Positions 46,256 through 57,009 of a DNA stretch of 61,000 bases are shown piece by piece. The notes beneath the pieces were generated by a model, which saw only the letters and a list, made by a program, of their open reading frames with translations, was not told the origin of the DNA and made no database searches. The DNA is from Cristatella mucedo (lineage: Eukaryota > Bryozoa > Phylactolaemata > Cristatellidae). The stretch is from the NCBI GenBank assembly GCA_009760855.2, contig WPIO01000006.1, positions 7,282,501 through 7,343,500 of the forward strand, in the 5' to 3' direction. The position numbers were made by a program, and so were the translations under genes. Numbering within the stretch: the first letter of the stretch is position 1; each line of letters opens with the position of its first letter.

Positions 46256-46545
46256 ATAAATAAATATAATTAATTTATATAGCGCCCCAAGAGAACTTAA
46301 TCTCTATTCAGGCGCTTCACATATGCCTCGGGGTTCGAGCCCACGACCTCATTGGCGGTTAAGGTGCTCGCCCCGACCAAAGTCTGACTGAGGTCGTGGG
46401 CTCGAGCCCCGAGGCATATGTGAAGCGCCTGAATAGAGATTAAGTTCTCTTTGGGCGCTATAAAAATGAATTATTATTATCATTACCTCAGTCAGACCTT
46501 AGTTGGGGCGAGCACCTTAACCGCTTGACCAAACCGGTGGCTGAA
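46256..46545 (-). mobile_element. SINE-1 (minus strand), split by another SINE-1
   Basis: Tail to B box lies at 46256-46347, and the A-box part at about 46487-46545 (GCGAGCACCTTAACCGCTTG). The split point falls within the sequence between the boxes. Confidence 0.85.
46348..46486 (+). mobile_element. SINE-1 (plus strand) nested in SINE-1
   Basis: GGCGGTTAAGGTGCTCGCC (A box), GGGCTCGAGCCCC (B box), GAAGCGCCTGAATAGAGATT, AAGTTCTCTTTGGGCGCTAT and an ATT tail. ACCTCA occurs on both sides (about 46342-46347 and 46485-46490), as a short target duplication. This is the best example of the family. Confidence 0.85.
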
Positions 46546-46814
46546 TCGTGCGTCTTCACAAAGGCTGATAGAAAACGGAGCCGCTTACCGAGTTGCCCTG
46601 TACTTAATATATAGAAATAGCTGCCTTCGGCACACTCAGTAGGCTTTATTCGTCGGTCAACTGCAATCTAGTGGTGCTGCTAGCTTACAATATTGACCGT
46701 CGTATTAATCCAATGATATACAGGTACTTCAGTTCTTTGCTTGCAGCTCTACCCAGACCGTTGGGCCCATGTGCAGGCAATGAGGCTAAGCAGTTGATTG
46801 GATTCATGCTAGTA

Positions 46815-47345
46815 GCAAATATTGGACAAAATAAACTATCAGAAAAGTTGCAGTCGGGTTTCAAGCAACCCCGCTTCACTGAAACTGCTCTCATCTGTGT
46901 AACGACATACTATGCAGCGACGATGACAGGAATTTCACTGCCATGGTCCTGCTAGATCTGTCAGTTACATTCGATACTATTGATCACGACCTAAAAGATT
47001 GAGAACAACAATCAATTTGGCAGGCGAGGCACAGGCGTGGTTGACATCGTAGGGGTTCCGTCGTCTTTAAGTCGGTGTCGTTTGGTGGCCAAGTTTAATT
47101 CGCCAGACCTGTCACTTGTGCAAGGGTCTGCTCACAGATCGTTGCACTTCTCCGTTTACGCCGAGTCTCTGGGAAAAGTGATTCGGGCCTGTGGAGTCGG
47201 CAATCACTACTATGCTGACGATGCTCAGCTGCAGTTTCAGTTTAAACCATCGGAATCTTATGCTGCGACTGATAAACTGGATGCCTGCTTTGCAGATATT
47301 CGATCCTGCATGTTCGAAAATTTTCTTAAGCGGGAAAGTCAGGAA
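46815..47345 (+). mobile_element. LINE-B fragment with reverse transcriptase motifs
   Basis: Successive frames give LQSGFKQPRFTETAL, LLDLSVTFDTIDHD and, at 47193-47340, GNHYYADDAQLQFQFKPSES followed by TDKLDACFADIRS. FDTIDHD and YADD are RT motifs of CR1/L2/Jockey-type LINEs. The segment after YADD matches the LINE-B copy at 31610, so the two pieces belong to one family. It has a frameshift near 46955-47040 and lacks the 3' end. Not found in copy 2. Confidence 0.85.
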
Positions 47346-48505
47346 AATATTTATAACTTGGTCTGACTATCGAGTATTTGCTTATTGTACCTTTCAAAAG
47401 ACAAATGTGTTAGAAATGAGATTGGATGTTCTGAAGACTTCAACGTAAATGAAAAATTGATCATGCAAACCATGACAACCCCGGATGTAAACCGGAAGTG
47501 AAATATGCACTCAAATGCAAAATTCAAATCTCAACATTACTCGCGACTTGTACGACAATTTTTGAACCTTGTAGATCTAGGTACCTGCGTGGAGCTTGTT
47601 GATGTGCGTGATGGGACTTTTAAAGTGCTTCATTTTCAGTGTAGCTTAGCACGTTTTAAATTCCATAAGTCGGCAATTAATTTGCCAATCAGAGTGAAAT
47701 TTGAAATGTGAGTTCAGTTCTGCTTGCTTAGCTCAGCCCCAGAATTATTTCTGATTTCGATGAGCTAGGTTTTGCTTTACATGTCCATAATTGCAAAAAG
47801 TAATTACCCATGCTGGTTGATGACATTAAAGCAAGGCCTACATCTTAAATGCAAAAGAAAAAATTGTTCTATTCATCATTCAGAGCCTATGTGAATAAAA
47901 ATGTGAGATCTATACCCTACTGCCTTCATCTTACGTCAATAAGAACAAGTGGAAGCTAAATGCAAAGAGCAGAAACGTTTCCTCAATAATGGATTGGGGT
48001 GGGATGCCAGAATCTTCGACGGATGAAAATATGTCCTCCTCGAATATTGTAAAGGACTGAATGTGCCACGTAAGATGCGAAATATGCCATCGTCGAGTAA
48101 GATGCCGAATCGATGACCTGGGTAGTGAAGACCGATGAGCACCTTGACTGCAGTTGTGTATGTCGTAATGTCGTATTGTAAGAAATACCGACCGATTACT
48201 CCATATGATCAGGTCATAGCGATGGCACGGCCAGCAAAAGCTATTGCTCCGAAAAAACCGCCACATTTTGGTCCACAGAGCACGTTAGAGCACCTTAAAG
48301 GAATGCTGCTGATAAAATACTGTAGCCGTACGTGAGGCTGATATTTCGCACTAGCCTCGAGCGTTCTCTAAGCCTCCATTCCGGCAGCTTCTGCTTGCCA
48401 CTCGTAGTCATTCTTCGACGCTTCGCTTCATTTTCATAGATCGCAGCCAAGCTTTGTCCCGGCGGATGATCAATGCAAGAACTGTCGGAAAACGAATTTC
48501 GCAGC
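47346..48505. other. Duplicated non-repeat DNA, copy 1
   Basis: From about 47880 it matches 56370-56960. The minus strand of copy 2 keeps a lysine- and arginine-rich open stretch (56780-56930), but copy 1 has stops in the same frame, and a stop near 48210 is shared by both. I find no supported exon. Confidence 0.4.
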
Positions 48506-48507
48506 TG

Positions 48508-48668
48508 TGATAATAATAATAATAATAATAATATTGCACTTGATAAAGCGCCCTCAGAGAACTTAATCTCTTTCTAGGCGCTTTACATTTGCTGCAAAGT
48601 GATACGCAATAAAATAGTAAGTAAAATCATGCTTGAAAAACAAACAAAATGAATAACATGGTTAGGGG
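48508..48668 (-). mobile_element. LINE-A 3' end (minus strand), copy 1 only
   Basis: (AAT)n, hairpin and first part of the 3' UTR up to AACATGGTTAGGG. It sits at the same AAT-rich spot where copy 2 carries a SINE-1 (57010-57165). Confidence 0.85.
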
Positions 48669-48669
48669 A

Positions 48670-48775
48670 TAATAATATTATTACTTCTTAAACTCACCGT
48701 TGGCATATAGAGCACTAGCATGACGAATAGACTCAGTTCTTTGAGGTTGCTATGCATCAGTGTTATTATTATTTT
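48670..48775 (+). mobile_element. LINE-like tail remnant shared by both copies
   Basis: CAGTTCTTTGAGGTTGCTAT and an ATT run. Copy 2 has CAGTTCTGCTCTGAACGTGC and an ATT run at about 57205-57245. It was therefore present before the duplication. Confidence 0.5.
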
Positions 48776-49084
48776 CAAGGTGGGAAAATAGACTCCGGTG
48801 CTTATAGATATGGCATTGAGCCATTTTTGACATTGCACTTAGAATCAAATTTATAAAATTAAGAAAATATCTTTTAATTGTAGCTTTAAATTTGCCTAGT
48901 CTTTCATTCCATTTGGAATCACGTCGCGTCCTCATAGCTAGGGTACATCGGCCTAGTCAATAATCTGCAAAAAGTGTGCATACGCATGTAGCTGTAGATT
49001 CTATGTGGTACGATCGTTTTCACACAATTTCAGCCGATTTCGAGGCAAAATGCAAAAAAATAAGGTTTCTCATAGATGATATTT

Positions 49085-49650
49085 CTGGATAATATTACAG
49101 ACTTTCAGTTTTTATATCGCGTTTATTGCAAGGCATGAGAGCCCTGTCACTGTCGGCATATATAATGCAGGGAGAGTTTTCCGCTCTGCTTTTGCTAGTC
49201 GCCAGCGGACGGTTGTTGCTAGACCACTTGCAGACGTCCGATCCGCCGATTATGTGCACCTGCGAAGTTCGATGCTGCCCTGTGAATCTCGAGAAAGCTC
49301 TGGGACCGCTATTCATCGGGCAGCAGCGCATCGGGAGGTCGGAGCAACACGTGCGTCATCGCCGCTGCTGTGGCTGCACCATTTGTGAGAGGCCTCTGGC
49401 ATAGAGCCGTCGAGCGCCCTCGTGCCAGCTTCTGCTCGCTCTGGCAGCTCGCTTTCCGTGAAGAAGGCCTTCGTTTGGCACTGAAGTGCTTCCTACTTAC
49501 CGCGCTCCATTGGCTGTCTAGTATCGCAGCGCTAGCAGCTCCGAAGCAGTCTGATAACCTGGATCCGGCTGCTGACAGCGTGCTGGAGCAGCGTTTGGGC
49601 TAGAATCAGAGGACCGGGTTTTTCGGCGAGGCGTCACCGAGACCCTGGGT
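49085..49650 (+). other. Conserved duplicated block, possibly coding, copy 1
   Basis: The most similar part of the duplication. Two plus-strand frames are open. One ends at TAG 49402-49404 with a Cys-rich end (MCTCEVRCCP, then RRCCGCTICERPLA); copy 2 keeps this end (LCTCQVRCCP, RRCCGCTVCGRPLL) with mostly third-base changes. The other frame (IARHESPVTVGIYNAG, RVFRSAF, VHLRSSMLPCESR, stop at 49386-49388) matches copy 2 with I/V and F/L type changes upstream. The minus strand is also open, and its third codon positions coincide with those of the Cys-rich frame, so substitutions alone do not settle the strand. Unrecognised. Confidence 0.4.
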
Positions 49651-49993
49651 CTCTGCTACTGCCAGCAGTCTAGTGGAGAAGCAATAATCACAAATGAAAC
49701 ACGTAAAAACGATGAGGTCAAGTTGATCCAAAGATCAGGTGGTAGACTGCGTTGCACCGCAGTTATATGAGGTGCCGGTCGAGTTCTTCTGTGGGATGTG
49801 ATGTGGTTTCAAAAACTAAATAATAATAAGCACAATAACATGAATAGCTGCAGCACTCATAGGCACGGAAAGTAAGGCTCACGCAGACGTGAAATTCACG
49901 CCAGGTGCAGCTGAGGTCTCAGCATGACTTTAAGTTTCATCCAGAGTCAAAGGTTGTTATGCAAACGTTTTTAACGGAGTGCTTTTAGTTGCA

Positions 49994-50035
<42 letters not shown>

Positions 50036-52015
50036 ACTGAGGCTAACGCTCGTTTATGTCCACAGTTATCGTTAGTATGTCTAAAATTAAAGTAACTTAT
50101 TTAAGTGGCAGTACGTGGGACTGCGTGCGGACAGACCGTGCAGCAGAAATGGTTTGGACGAGCCTCGAAGCCACGTTTAATCTATATTCAAAAGCGTATA
50201 ACCGTTATATTATATGACAGAGTATGAGTTTCTTTGAAACTATAGAACTTTTGCATTTATTATCTGACCTTGAATTTAGACTGACTTGAGGGCTTCGCGC
50301 CAGAATCAAAGGTTGGCAGGCGCTGATGCGAGCTACAACTATGGTCATTTATGAGGTTGCTGAACACGGGTAGCAGTAGTTATTAGTGAGTCATCGCCAT
50401 TATCACTGACCTGACATGCTGTGCCTGGTTTTCTTATAGGAAATGTCAAGCGCAGCCAATGCTACGCTGCAGTCAGTTTTTCGCACAACACGCACCCAAC
50501 GGCTACTGTCATAACCCTAAATGTGCATGTGAATGTAAAATTTATTTGAAAAGCAATGTAGCATTTACTATCAAAACTTGGAAAAAAGATGGACGGACGA
50601 ACTAAAAAACAACTGGAGTTTCTCCAAGGGGCCAATGTGTCTGCTTGGAAAGGCTGAGCTTACCCGGCGCTAGAACAGGCTGTCTAGGCTTAATAGCTCC
50701 GTGTATACGGGTATATCTAAAACTGTAACTTTTTTTTAACAAACACTGATTCAACTACCGGACTTTGCAATAATTTTCACCATCGCTAGCTACTTCGATC
50801 TTAACTGGCTTTAGCTTTCTTCGGGAAGCGAGACTTGTTAAAACGGTAGCGTGCTAAATAAAAGGAATCACGACTCCGAAATATTTATTATTCACCTTTT
50901 CTGAATTATAGGGGCTAGAAACCGGTTATACAATAATCTAAGGTTGGGGCGCTTCAAAGCCGAAGTCATGCAATAGTCTTTGTTGCAGTTTAGGCTTTGA
51001 GCCACGCAGAAGTCGAACTCTAGGCGTCGAATTCGGTGGAACTTGTGCCCGAGGCTTCGTGATGGTCAGCAGTTTAACTACGCCGTAGGGGCACCTGAAG
51101 ATAGTTGTGAGGCGCCGAGGCTGTTTCTTAACGCAAGCGAAACTTAGTCGCTGTCGCGTAGACTTCTATACGCCACGGACACGCACACATGATTTGGAGC
51201 TGTGGGTACTCTTCACAGCTGCCGCGTTCCGCTACTGCCGGAATGCGTGCATGGATCGGTGCAGCATCTAGAAGTAGGTCGGGCTCGGGTGCAGAAGTCC
51301 GAATCTTCGCCGACGTTAGGGAAACGGCCGCAAGGACTAGAACCGATACCGAGTGACCGAGTTTTAATCCTAGTATAGCTCGAACGTGAATCCGGCTACA
51401 CCTCATATCGTTATAGGCATCTGATGTATTACTTACTTGCTGGTGCTCCCTATACGAACGCGGCCGATAGTTGATGGGCCATCGAGTCTCAGAGCTTTGA
51501 CCAATAGCTGATGAGCTTCTTCTCAAGCTCCCCAGGTCATGCTTGTCTAGCAGCCATTTTGGAGCCGTTGCTTCTTCTTGAAGTAAATTATCAGCAAGTC
51601 ACGGGTAGTGAAGACTGGTATCGCTGCTGACAGATCTTTTTAGAGTGATATACTAAATTATCTAATTAACGAGACGAGCATCTCTTACCAAATGCCAAAT
51701 TGCCAAGGGCAGGAGGTGTGATAGAGCCTCAGCAAAAGGAAAAAACTCGCTTTGGATATGGCCAAGCTTCGGCGGGCCGAGCGAGTGTCTGGGTCCGCAG
51801 CTTTAGTGAGCCGGAAATTCAAAGAAGAGCAATCTCACAAGAGTGAGTGCAAGGAGCTGGCAACTTGCAGGTAGTAAGTAGCGGACCAATCACCGAAATG
51901 CCAAACGGGTATGCAAACGACGTAGCCAGCAAAGTATCTTCTTCAGAATGACCTAGCTGAGCGGGACTCACTAGGTCCCCGGAAAGCTCAGCTAATCTCG
52001 GAAGGAGCCGGCTGC
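49651..52015. other. Duplicated DNA, copy 1, no gene recognised
   Basis: Contains (CT)n at 49996-50033. The minus-strand frame 51128-51526 overlaps a part conserved in copy 2 (60420-60560), but the frame is not kept. The sequence TTTGACCAATAGCTGAT at about 51500 and TTTTGGAGCCGTTGCTTCTT at about 51558 are conserved in copy 2. A promoter or exon here cannot be shown. Confidence 0.4.
49996..50033. repeat. (CT)n microsatellite, copy 1
   Basis: About 19 CT units at the position equivalent to 58453-58620 of copy 2. Confidence 0.95.
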
Positions 52016-52019
52016 ATAC

Positions 52020-52765
52020 TAATATTAATAGTAATGCAAATAATGATACATTTGATTTAACGCTCTCAGAGAAATCATTCTCTCTTTCTAGGCTCTTTAC
52101 ATTTGCTGCAAAGGAAGCGCGATCGCATGGTTAGTGGTAGCATGCTCAATGACAACCAAGATAGCATGGTTAGGCGTGGCATGCACATGGTCAGCATGCA
52201 AATATCGTTAGTGGCAGCATGCACAGTGTCAGCACGCATAAGCACATAAAGGACAAAACACATGAAGCCACTAAATGTTGCGATAAATAGACGCAATTTT
52301 AGTTTTTTATAAATGTGATCAAGTCAGGGGATGTCGTGCCACAAGTCAAAAGTGAGTTCCTGGCTTTGGGAGCATACGAGCTAAAGAGACGGTTTCCCAA
52401 GGATTTGAGGTTCGTACGAGATTTAGGTAAACGATTATATTCCGAAAAGCTGGGGATAAAATGCTTAGCCTGGTGAAGTAAATCCGATAGGTAGGCTGGA
52501 GCCAAAGAATGAAGCGACCTAAAAGTGAGTGAAAGACAGAACTTTAAAGACGATGCGTTGCCTGACTGGGAGCCAGTCGGCCACAAGAGGTGCGATGTGA
52601 CGACGCTTCCGACAGACAAGTCTAGCTGCAGAGCTTTGCATCAGCTGTAAGCGCCTGGTTGCACAAGCCAGTAGATCAGCAAGCAGTGAGTTACAGAAGT
52701 CGAGACAGTGCATGACATTTTCTGAGCTAATCGGATCAGTGCTGCAATAGGCCAGCGCAGCAGCA
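52020..52765 (-). mobile_element. LINE-A copy (minus strand)
   Basis: Short AT-rich tail, hairpin (ATTCTCTCTTTCTAGGCTCT), 3' UTR and decayed coding region (YLSDLL, SFSEYNRLPKSRTNLKSLGN, LDFCNSLLADLLACATRRLQ in separate frames). It lies between the two duplication copies. Confidence 0.85.
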
Positions 52766-53250
52766 GGAAAACGCTGGCTGCGTGCTACAGTGGCTGTACT
52801 CTCGCCGAAACAGAGGTGCATACTGCCGCTTGCCGCACGGTTTCGTAAGTCAAGCTCAGCTAAAGCTTTGGGTACATCTTCTCAGCATCGCCGACACCGG
52901 TGTGCTTGCCCGGTTGTCTGTCGGTGGCAAGCATCAAGTCTGGCGGGTCTCTACTGTCCTCCTCGGCTTTCTCGCTCGACTTGCCCACCTCCTTCTCCAC
53001 TGTGAGCGCTCTTCCATCCACATTGGGCAGAGGCGGTATCGCACCAAGGTAACGAGCTGCACAGGGGGCGGTGCGAAATGGCGTTTCACGGTCAGGTGGT
53101 CCACGGGGCAGCTGTCGCCGTCAACTGAAGCTACGCACTAGATGTGGCGCCAGCAGCGGCAGTAACACCAATAGCCAGGGCATGGGATAAATCGTACGTA
53201 AATCTCTCTGCATAATCAGACCATAATCCTTAGGCTTCTAACCTGATAAA
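52766..53250. other. Spacer between duplication copies, no gene recognised
   Basis: Two overlapping plus frames (52782-53141, 52790-53005) have no domain. Not matched to copy 1 or 2. Confidence 0.35.
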
Positions 53251-53730
53251 GGCCCTGTGCAAATGGATGGACGCTTATGGTTTCTGCAGTGCTCTGCACC
53301 TGGGTACATCAGCGCCCTCATACGAAGAGAAGGTCGGGCTTCGAGGCGCTAGCTCCACTGGTATTAGAATTGGGCACAGGCAAGGACTGGCGAGCGGCGT
53401 GCGATGTGATGATGGCGAAGGACCTTGGTTCAATACTCTTTCGTAACAATACCAGAAGTTTTCTCACGTCTCGAAGTATTTCTGGTTTTGGCCATGGCCC
53501 TGCTTTTTGGAAGCCTCTATTCCGATAAAGGCAGCCGGAAGTCTTCCGATGCATCAGTTCGGCTATTTATTCCTCCCGCGTCTGTTCTTTCTCAAGCCTG
53601 AGCCATGAGGACCAGATATGATAAGCTTCAGTGCCTAGGGGAGAGCTCATTAAGGCGTCGCCTGCTGTCGGTGCTCGGCTGAGAGGTAGTTTCCGTAGCG
53701 CCCGCTTTTTAACTTCGCCGTCTGACTACT

Positions 53731-53745
53731 TTACGTGATGAAGTA
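53731..53745 (+). promoter_or_regulatory. Conserved upstream motif, copy 2
   Basis: TTACGTGATGAAGTA, identical to copy 1, about 70-80 bases before the candidate start codon. Confidence 0.3.
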
Positions 53746-53812
53746 GGGTCACCCAAGACAGCCATGTCGTTTCGCATGTTCTTTTCACTTTTCAGATTTT
53801 CAAATCCAAAAA

Positions 53813-53864
53813 ATGAAGTCCATTGCTACTATACTTGTCATGATTATGGTGGCGTGCATGCCCC
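53813..53864 (+). CDS. Candidate signal-peptide exon, copy 2
   Basis: ATG opens MKSIATILVMIMVACMP and ends at donor CCCC|GTAAGT, phase 1, matching copy 1 (45605-45656) in length, start, donor and phase. The intron start is also conserved (GTAAGTACTT). It suggests a pair of paralogous genes for small secreted or membrane proteins. The following exon is not identified with confidence; in the block at 57535-58150 a two-base difference next to the nearest acceptor breaks the joining frame that works in copy 1, so this copy may be spliced differently or be a pseudogene. Confidence 0.48.
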
Positions 53865-54204
53865 GTAAGTACTTAGGTAGTGCGAAGAGCTGGCCTCCTC
53901 ACGTCGCTTCGATTTGTGCCACCTTTTGGAGTCTACGCGATTACCTGCATTAACCGCTCTGGACCATCTGTGGTGGCCAGCTGGTTGCCGCCAATTTCTG
54001 GATGTCCTGCCGATCGCTAGATATGTGCGTAACTGGGTGGCCTGTGCATGTGTGCTTGTGACATTGTGGGGTAAGGTGGCAGTCTGAAAGTTGCCCCATA
54101 AATATCGTGATCAGTGGCCATAATCAAATTGTGGAACGCTGAAAAAATTTTCTGAGAGTGAGTGAGGCTTTAGAGTCGACATTTTGACATTGAACAACTA
54201 AAGG

Positions 54205-54515
54205 AGCTCCAATGAGCAGGATGGCGACAGAAGCGCTTGCTCTTCCAATCACAGACTGTAGAGTTACTTCCAAAATTCTTACGCAACAGCATCTATTCTC
54301 CTGCTGCCGATTATGGATCATCCGTTCAGCCATCCTGAGCTGCTACTTCCATACTATCCCCTCCTCAACAGACCCGCTGAGTCAGCTGTGCTTCTCACTT
54401 TCTCTTTATTGTATGAGATGACGTCTGCAAAACACTCCCGCGTACTCCTACTTAGTTGTTTGTGCGGCTTTGGAGAGTTACAGATGGAGATTTTACAAGC
54501 AACGTCATTTAAGAC
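54205..54515 (+). mobile_element. LINE-B 3' fragment
   Basis: ATGGCGACAGAAGCGCTTGC to the LINE-B 3' UTR (CAAAACACTCCCGCGTACTC, GGCTTTGGAGAGTTACAGAT). Matches 32310-32650. Confidence 0.75.
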
Positions 54516-54639
54516 TGGCAGTAGCTACTTAGACAGTATAGGTGACCCAAAAACTCCGCAATGGTAAGCCAATTTTCTCACTGGGCTGTGTAGTCTATTT
54601 TTGTCTCTTAACAACTGCAAGTGCTCTCATTTTCAAATA

Positions 54640-55190
54640 GGTATGTAATAATAAAAATAATAACAATTTTGAGAATATGTTAGTCTAGCGCCCTCGAGAA
54701 CTCAAGCTCTTTCTAGATACTATGCAATAGCTGTAAAGGAAGCATGATCCCTTTGCAGCAAATGTAAAGCGCCTAGAGAGAGAGATTGAGTTCTCTGAGG
54801 GCGCTTTATCAAGTGCATTATTATTATTATTATTATTATCAAATGATTAGTGATAATCTGCACAGTGCGGACAAGCATAAAATGATAAGAAATAGCATGC
54901 AAAGTGCCCCGTTTCAGCTTCTTTAAATTAAAATTCAGGGGACGGTCAGTAGGGTGTAAGATCCAGTCTATGGGAGCAAGCGAACTATATGCACTGTCTC
55001 CAAAGTATTTGAGGCTGGATGGAAGCATAGATATATAATTTGAGTCGGAAAAGGGGTGGTATGCTGGTAGGGGCCTATTTTAATAGGTTTGCTGGAGCCA
55101 GAGAATAAAAAGACCTATGAATGAGTAACAGAACCTTAAATTTATTTCAAAACCTTTGGACTACCGTTGCAGTCTCGGGGATCGGCAGTG
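54640..55190 (-). mobile_element. LINE-A copy (minus strand), split
   Basis: AT-rich tail and hairpin at 54640-54747, then a plus-strand LINE-A tail inserted (54748-54837), then decayed 3' UTR and coding sequence to about 55190. Confidence 0.75.
54748..54837 (+). mobile_element. LINE-A hairpin and tail nested in LINE-A
   Basis: CCCTTTGCAGCAAATGTAAA, GCGCCTAGAGAGAGAGATTG, GAGGGCGCTTTATC and (ATT)n. It is clean and recent compared with the copy around it. Confidence 0.85.
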
Positions 55191-55389
55191 AGGCGGTTAT
55201 ATTACGGCAAGGTACCTTTGATTGCACCCCAATACTTTGAAATCGGCTGAATCATGCGTTTTTACAAAGACTGTTAGAATACGTAGCTGGTCACTGAGTT
55301 AATTTGTACTAGTTGTTTAGAGATGACTATCTTTGACATATGCCGTAGGGGCCCTAATTGTTGGTCTGCTGCAATCTGCCAGCACTGGT

Positions 55390-55540
55390 TTGGCCCACTA
55401 ATTAAGGTGCTCGCCTCGACCAAGGTCGAGGTGAATGTATTTGACGGCCGAGGTCGTGGGCTCGAGCCCCGTTGCATATGTAAGGTGCCTGAAAGAATAT
55501 AGATTAAGCTCTCTTGTGGAGCCATGCAAATGAATTATAT
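55390..55540 (+). mobile_element. SINE-1, copy 2 only
   Basis: AAGGTGCTCGCCTCGACC (A box region), GGGCTCGAGCCCC (B box), tail with GATTAAGCTCTCTTGTGG. In copy 1 the flanks are joined without it (CTGCAATCTAGTGG at 46661), so the empty site is visible. AATCTG on both sides may be the target duplication. Confidence 0.85.
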
Positions 55541-57005
55541 GCATTACATAATCTGGTGGCGCTTCTAGCTTGCAATCAATAATCTCATAATCCTAAATCA
55601 AATGACACGCAGGTGCTCTGCTCTTCGTTAGCTCTGCTCTACTAAACCGTTAAGCCCAAGTGCAAGCAATAATGTGGAGGAGCAGCTTATTAGATTCATA
55701 TATAGGAAGCCGCTCACGGCAAAAGTAGTTACTCGCAGTCTGCACCCAGAACTGATTATGTCCTATATAGTTTAACTAGGAGCCGAACTGCGAAACGTCT
55801 GGGGTAATGTAGCTGCGACTGCCTACGATAACATAGCCTGTGACCGGCGTGCCACTGTTTCTAGATAGCTTTAGATCGAATTAGCAAGCCACAAAAAATA
55901 ATGAGCAAATTACATTACTGAATAATTTCCGTGAATTTAATCGACGACACCATCTAGAATAGATTTATGTATCGTACAGAGCCAACCACTGATTTACTTG
56001 CACCACGACAATATTTAGGCTGCTGGCTATAGTAGCGATTAAATCATATAAAGTGGGTGCACATTGCAAGTGAAGTCTCCCAATTCAGAGTGGTACTAGG
56101 GCTGTAATGAGAAATTAAGGGAGGTTGCTTAGATATCTTGATTTTTCAAATACGTACACATACACGTATACATAAACACAAGATATATATCTATATATAT
56201 GCATATATATATATTAAATATATCCTGTATATGTGTTGTTATAAACACTGTATAGTTTTCAAAGGTGTAAGCGCTCTAGCGAATGTGCTTACGCGCATAT
56301 GTGCATTCTATCTCCATTTTGTACTCTCACAAAACTAAGACTTCAGATTAATTGCGATGCAAAAAATTGTTTCATTCCTCATTCATAGCCTACGTGAACT
56401 GCAATGTGAGATCTGTCTCCTAATGAGAAGACCAGAAGTGTGTCCTGACGAATAGGTTGGGATAGATTGGATGTCTTCAGAATCTTCAGCGGATGAAAAT
56501 ATGTTCTTCTCGAATATTGTACAGGATGGAATGTGCCATGTAAAAATTATTGTTATATTAGATGTGCAATGTGCCATCGTCGAGTCGTCTATGGCGAATC
56601 GATGACCGGAGTAGTGAAGACCGGTGGGCATCTCACCTGTCATGTCCTGTGTATGTCATTGTGCGAGAAATACCGACCAAGTATTCCGCACAATCAGATC
56701 AGACCAAAGGCACGGCTAGAAAAAGCGATTGCTACATAGAAGGAATCACTAAATTCTGGTCCAAAGAGAACCTTGAAGTGCAGAGGAACGCTACTGATAA
56801 AGTAAAGTGGCTGTATGTCAGAATGATATGTCTTCCTAGCCTCGACCTTTCTTTTTAGAGCCTCTTTTCTGGCAGCTTCTGATTTCCTCTGCAGTCGCTC
56901 TTCGACGCTAGCAGTTACCTCATTTTGCTATAGTGCAACCAGGCTTTGTCATGGATGATAGCCAATGCAATAAGAAATGTCGGAGAGGACATTTTTAGCT
57001 TCGAT
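55541..57005. other. Duplicated DNA, copy 2, no gene recognised
   Basis: The AT-rich part at 56150-56225 has TATA runs. From 56370 it matches copy 1 (47880-48480). No exon can be supported. Confidence 0.4.
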
Positions 57006-57009
57006 AATA

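Larger units (their letters stand above)
44850..51780 (+). repeat. Segmental duplication, copy 1
   Basis: Collinear similarity in direct orientation to 53255-60990. Anchors: 44950-45225 with 53340-53625; 45385-45665 with 53635-53875; 45700-46020 with 53905-54190; 46545-46815 with 55240-55720; 47880-48150 with 56370-56610; 48780-49100 with 57250-57545; 49100-49690 with 57555-58150; 51170-51270 with 60450-60540; 51490-51600 with 60780-60900. Offset is about 8.2-8.5 kb, growing to 9.3 kb after insertions in copy 2. Edges are approximate. Confidence 0.85.

Noticed and set aside
46256-46545. CRISPR-like array of palindromic repeats
   Set aside because: The repeated palindromic segments are nested SINE-1 copies. 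Spacing is irregular and the genome is that of an animal.
47931-48266. Minus-strand frame in copy 1 of the duplication as a gene
   Set aside because: The counterpart in copy 2 (56383-56643) does not preserve the same full frame. I could not find consistent splice sites.
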